This document shows positions 6,013 through 7,633 of a DNA stretch of 7,633 nucleotides, piece after piece. The translations under genes and the position numbers were made by a program. Position 1 is the stretch's first letter. Every line of letters starts with the position of its first letter. The notes under the pieces were generated by a model that was not told where the DNA came from, searched no databases, and saw only the letters and a list, made by a program, of their open reading frames with translations. The stretch comes from JBCBZH01 sp039815415 (GTDB lineage: Bacteria; Bacteroidota; Rhodothermia; Rhodothermales; Rubricoccaceae). The stretch is taken from positions 1 to 7,633 of the forward strand of contig JBCBZH010000220.1 in NCBI GenBank assembly GCA_039815415.1, in the 5' to 3' direction.

Positions 6013-6243
6013 TCAGTCCGATGCCAGTTCGTCCGCCAGCGCGGCGGCTTCCTCATCCGTTGACGGGCGAACCACGGCGATGGTGCGCAGCTGGAGCGAC
6101 TCCCGCAGCACGGGCTGGCGAACCTCCGCTGCCGAGACTACGCGCTCATCCCCAGGTTTGAGATGCAGCGTCCGGTCGTCTAAGCGAAGATCTACGGCGC
6201 CTTCGCTGACGTTCTTGATGAGCATGCCGCGGCGTTCGGCCAT
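6013..6243 (-). CDS. Small acidic hypothetical protein (76 aa)
   Basis: I do not recognise a named family. The protein is predicted soluble, with no signal peptide, membrane segment or Cys. It alternates short beta-like stretches (MLIKNVSEGAVDLRL at 7-21, LHLKPGDERVV at 26-36, LRTIAVVRP at 52-60) and ends in an acidic, Ala/Glu-rich probable helix (STDEEAAALADELASD). The pattern of a polar beta hairpin, a K/R-P-G-(D/E)-x-R turn and a hydrophobic strand resembles small uncharacterised, sometimes phage-associated, beta proteins; this is only a resemblance. The ATG at 6243 lacks an obvious Shine-Dalgarno; an internal ATG at 6225 (protein MLIKNVSEG) is an alternative start. The gene lies 34 nt upstream of the glycosyltransferase on the same strand and is divergent from comF with 69 nt between them. 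Confidence 0.7.
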   Translation of the reverse strand: MAERRGMLIKNVSEGAVDLRLDDRTLHLKPGDERVVSAAEVRQPVLRESLQLRTIAVVRPSTDEEAAALADELASD

Positions 6244-6260
6244 GTGCGGGGGAGAGTCAG

Positions 6261-6289
6261 TTGATGTGAACGAACACAGCCAAGATATT
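6261..6289 (+). promoter_or_regulatory. Possible sigma70-type promoter for comF
   Basis: TTGATG (6261-6266) and GATATT (6284-6289) are separated by 17 nt and each match 4 of 6 consensus bases. Transcription would start near 6296, leaving a short leader of about 17 nt before the ATG at 6313. The site lies in the only gap between the divergent comF and 76-residue genes. Matches of this quality are frequent by chance. Confidence 0.3.
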
Positions 6290-6312
6290 GCGATCTGTTC
6301 TCTGCGCCTCGC

Positions 6313-6996
6313 ATGTCCTATTCGTTTCGCCGATTCGCTGATGCCGTTGCGGGGTTGGTCTATCCCAGCCTGTGCCTCGGCTGCGACCGGCGCGTTGCAC
6401 CATCGGAGACGCTTCCGGTTTGCGCTCGGTGTCTACAGCGGATTCCGACGCCTCCTGATGGGGCTGCCCTGGCACAGATTCGCCAGCGCGAGGCCGGAGT
6501 GGCGATCCGCTCTGCGACCGCGTTGTGGGCGTACGACGAGAGCGGTACGGCACAGCGAGTCCAGTATGCGCTCAAGTACGGCGGGCAGCCCTCACTCGGT
6601 CATCCTCTTGGGGCCTTGATGGCCAATGCTTGGCGAGATCAGAGCATCGACAGCGTGATTCCAGTACCGTTGAGCCGCCCTCGCTTTCTGGAGCGTGGAT
6701 ACAACCAGTCCGACGCGCTGGCGGAGGGCCTGAGCCAGACTCTGGGCGTCCCGCACGCTCCTCATGTTCTGGTGCGGTCGCGGCCGACGCGGACGCAAAC
6801 CCGGTTGTCGGCGTCGGAGCGGTGGTCGAACGTGTCGGGCGCGTTCTCAGTCCCGGAGCCTGGGCCGCTGGCGGGGCAGCGTGTCCTGCTCGTTGACGAT
6901 GTGCTCACGACCGGGGCAACGCTGACTGCAGCTGCACACGTACTTGCGGAAGCCGGAGCGACGGTCGAGGCGGCCGTACTCGCCTTCGCTGGGTAA
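6313..6996 (+). CDS. comF: ComF family protein (zinc-ribbon plus phosphoribosyltransferase fold)
   Basis: The length of 227 residues is usual for the family. The N-terminal double zinc ribbon has Cys21-x2-Cys24 and Cys37-x2-Cys40. The middle carries VIPVPLSRPRFLERGYNQSD (115-134) and TRTQTRLSASERWSNVSGAF (159-178), both diagnostic for ComF. The PRPP-binding loop VLLVDDVLTTGATL (191-204) is complete. Members take part in natural transformation in Bacillus and Haemophilus (ComFC-type, cytoplasmic, aiding single-strand DNA handling), but many non-competent bacteria keep a copy, often tied to DNA repair or nucleotide salvage; the role here is not decided by context. No other competence gene is present. 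The start at 6313 is the first ATG in frame after a TGA at 6262-6264, and no Shine-Dalgarno is visible, so translation may rely on a short leader. The gene converges on the ABC ATPase gene, 58 nt away. Confidence 0.95.
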   Translation: MSYSFRRFADAVAGLVYPSLCLGCDRRVAPSETLPVCARCLQRIPTPPDGAALAQIRQREAGVAIRSATALWAYDESGTAQRVQYALKYGGQPSLGHPLGALMANAWRDQSIDSVIPVPLSRPRFLERGYNQSDALAEGLSQTLGVPHAPHVLVRSRPTRTQTRLSASERWSNVSGAFSVPEPGPLAGQRVLLVDDVLTTGATLTAAAHVLAEAGATVEAAVLAFAG

Positions 6997-7054
6997 GCTC
7001 TCAACCCTCGCCACCTCGGGAGCGCTTTCCTCGGGCTGGCGCGTGAGTCCCCAC

Positions 7055-7633
7055 TCAGGACGTCTCCATCAGCGTGACGCGGCGTGGGCAGCGGTCGGCT
7101 TCCGCTGGGTCGTTGGTGGCAACGACGACGATGCGGTCCGTCAGCTCGAAGATCTCCGATACGAGCGCTCGACCCGGTGCGTCGAGCGTTGCGCCGGGTT
7201 CGTCGAGGAGCAGCACTGGCGGATCGTGAAGCAGGGCCCCGGCGAGCCGCAGGCGCTGCCGCATCCCTGTCGAGTAGGTGGAAACGGCATCGTCCGCCCG
7301 GGACGCCAGCCCGACGCGGTCAATTACGTTCGAGATGGCAGTCGATCGGTTCGAGAGGCGTCGGGCCTGGGCCAGAAAGGCGAGATTCTCCCTGGCCGTG
7401 AACGCGTCGTACATCTGGAGCGCAGGAGCCACGAATCCGACGCGGGGCGTCAGCTCGACGCCCGACGCGGTCTCGCTGGCGGTCTCGAGGCGCGCCTGGC
7501 CTGCTGCGGGCTCCAGAACGCCAGAGAGGATGCGAAGCAGAGTGGATTTCCCAGATCCGTTGGCGCCTAGAATCGCAAGCGGTTCCCCGACATGAACGTC
7601 GAACGATAGGTCCTCGAACAGGCGTCGATGGCC
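7055..7633 (-). CDS. ABC transporter ATP-binding protein, CcmA-like (partial, N terminus beyond the right edge)
   Basis: The frame stays open to the window edge, giving the last 192 residues; only the first few dozen residues or fewer should be missing. Numbered from the edge, it has Walker A GANGSGKST (23-31), an ABC signature YSTGMRQRL (120-128; the usual LSGGQ is replaced), Walker B VLLLDEP (140-146), D-loop residue Asp151 and a switch region ATNDPAEA (172-179). The switch His is replaced by Asn174. The usual Q-loop position reads GFVAPALQMYDAFTARENL (66-84), with no Gln directly before the Pro. The SxGMRQRL signature and overall small size suggest CcmA/heme-exporter-like or related small efflux ATPases. 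The permease gene is not in the window, so the substrate is unknown. A GTG at 7432-7430 could be mistaken for the start, but it lies after Walker A and so cannot be the true one. Confidence 0.92.
   Translation of the reverse strand, partial: GHRRLFEDLSFDVHVGEPLAILGANGSGKSTLLRILSGVLEPAAGQARLETASETASGVELTPRVGFVAPALQMYDAFTARENLAFLAQARRLSNRSTAISNVIDRVGLASRADDAVSTYSTGMRQRLRLAGALLHDPPVLLLDEPGATLDAPGRALVSEIFELTDRIVVVATNDPAEADRCPRRVTLMETS

Noticed and set aside
6997..7054. Terminator between the convergent comF and ABC ATPase genes
   Set aside because: Only direct repeats of CCTCGGG are seen; there is no stable stem followed by a T tract on either strand.
7055..7432. ABC ATPase taken as a complete 125-residue protein starting at GTG 7432
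   Set aside because: The frame continues to the window edge and includes Walker A upstream of that GTG, so the gene is longer and cut by the edge.

Overview
The window looks like a GC-rich bacterial chromosome with high G/C at third codon positions, weak or absent Shine-Dalgarno sites at several genes, and short intergenic gaps. The genes (ComF, a CcmA-like ABC ATPase, a bacterial homologue of the tRNA-queuosine mannosyltransferase, an AIM24 remnant) do not fix the phylum. Gemmatimonadota, Acidobacteriota or a myxobacterium-like lineage are all possible, and this is only an impression. No transposase, integrase, rRNA, tRNA or CRISPR array was seen.

Layout. Bases 1-84 probably hold the last 27 codons of a plus-strand gene of unknown function. 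Bases 85-533 contain no recognisable gene. Bases 534-771 carry a frameshifted N-terminal remnant of an AIM24 (TIGR00266) family gene. Three intact genes follow: a plus-strand zinc-less MDR quinone/enoyl reductase (834-1862), and facing it a minus-strand pair made of a retinol-saturase/carotenoid-isomerase-like FAD oxidoreductase (2819-4363) and a membrane-anchored metallo-beta-lactamase-fold hydrolase (1864-2817). The pair is separated by 1 nt, and the two convergent units are also separated by 1 nt. Bases 4478-4681 appear to hold the C-terminal end of an AIM24 gene, including its glycine-rich tail, in the same orientation as the N-terminal remnant.

The right third returns to ordinary housekeeping-type genes. 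A minus-strand pair holds a 76-residue unknown protein (6013-6243) and a QTMAN/GTDC1-type glycosyltransferase (4839-5978). A divergent ComF phosphoribosyltransferase (6313-6996) follows, and then a CcmA-like ABC ATPase truncated by the window edge (7055-7633).

The main observation is that the two AIM24 remnants, colinear and in correct order, bracket the three-gene oxidoreductase/hydrolase block. The simplest reading is that a roughly 3.6-3.7 kb metabolic cassette replaced the middle of an AIM24 gene and the two ends then decayed. This rests on motif recognition by eye and needs a profile search and a synteny comparison. The three cassette genes are all of types that act on small hydrophobic or lactone-like substrates, so a shared catabolic or detoxifying role is plausible but not shown.
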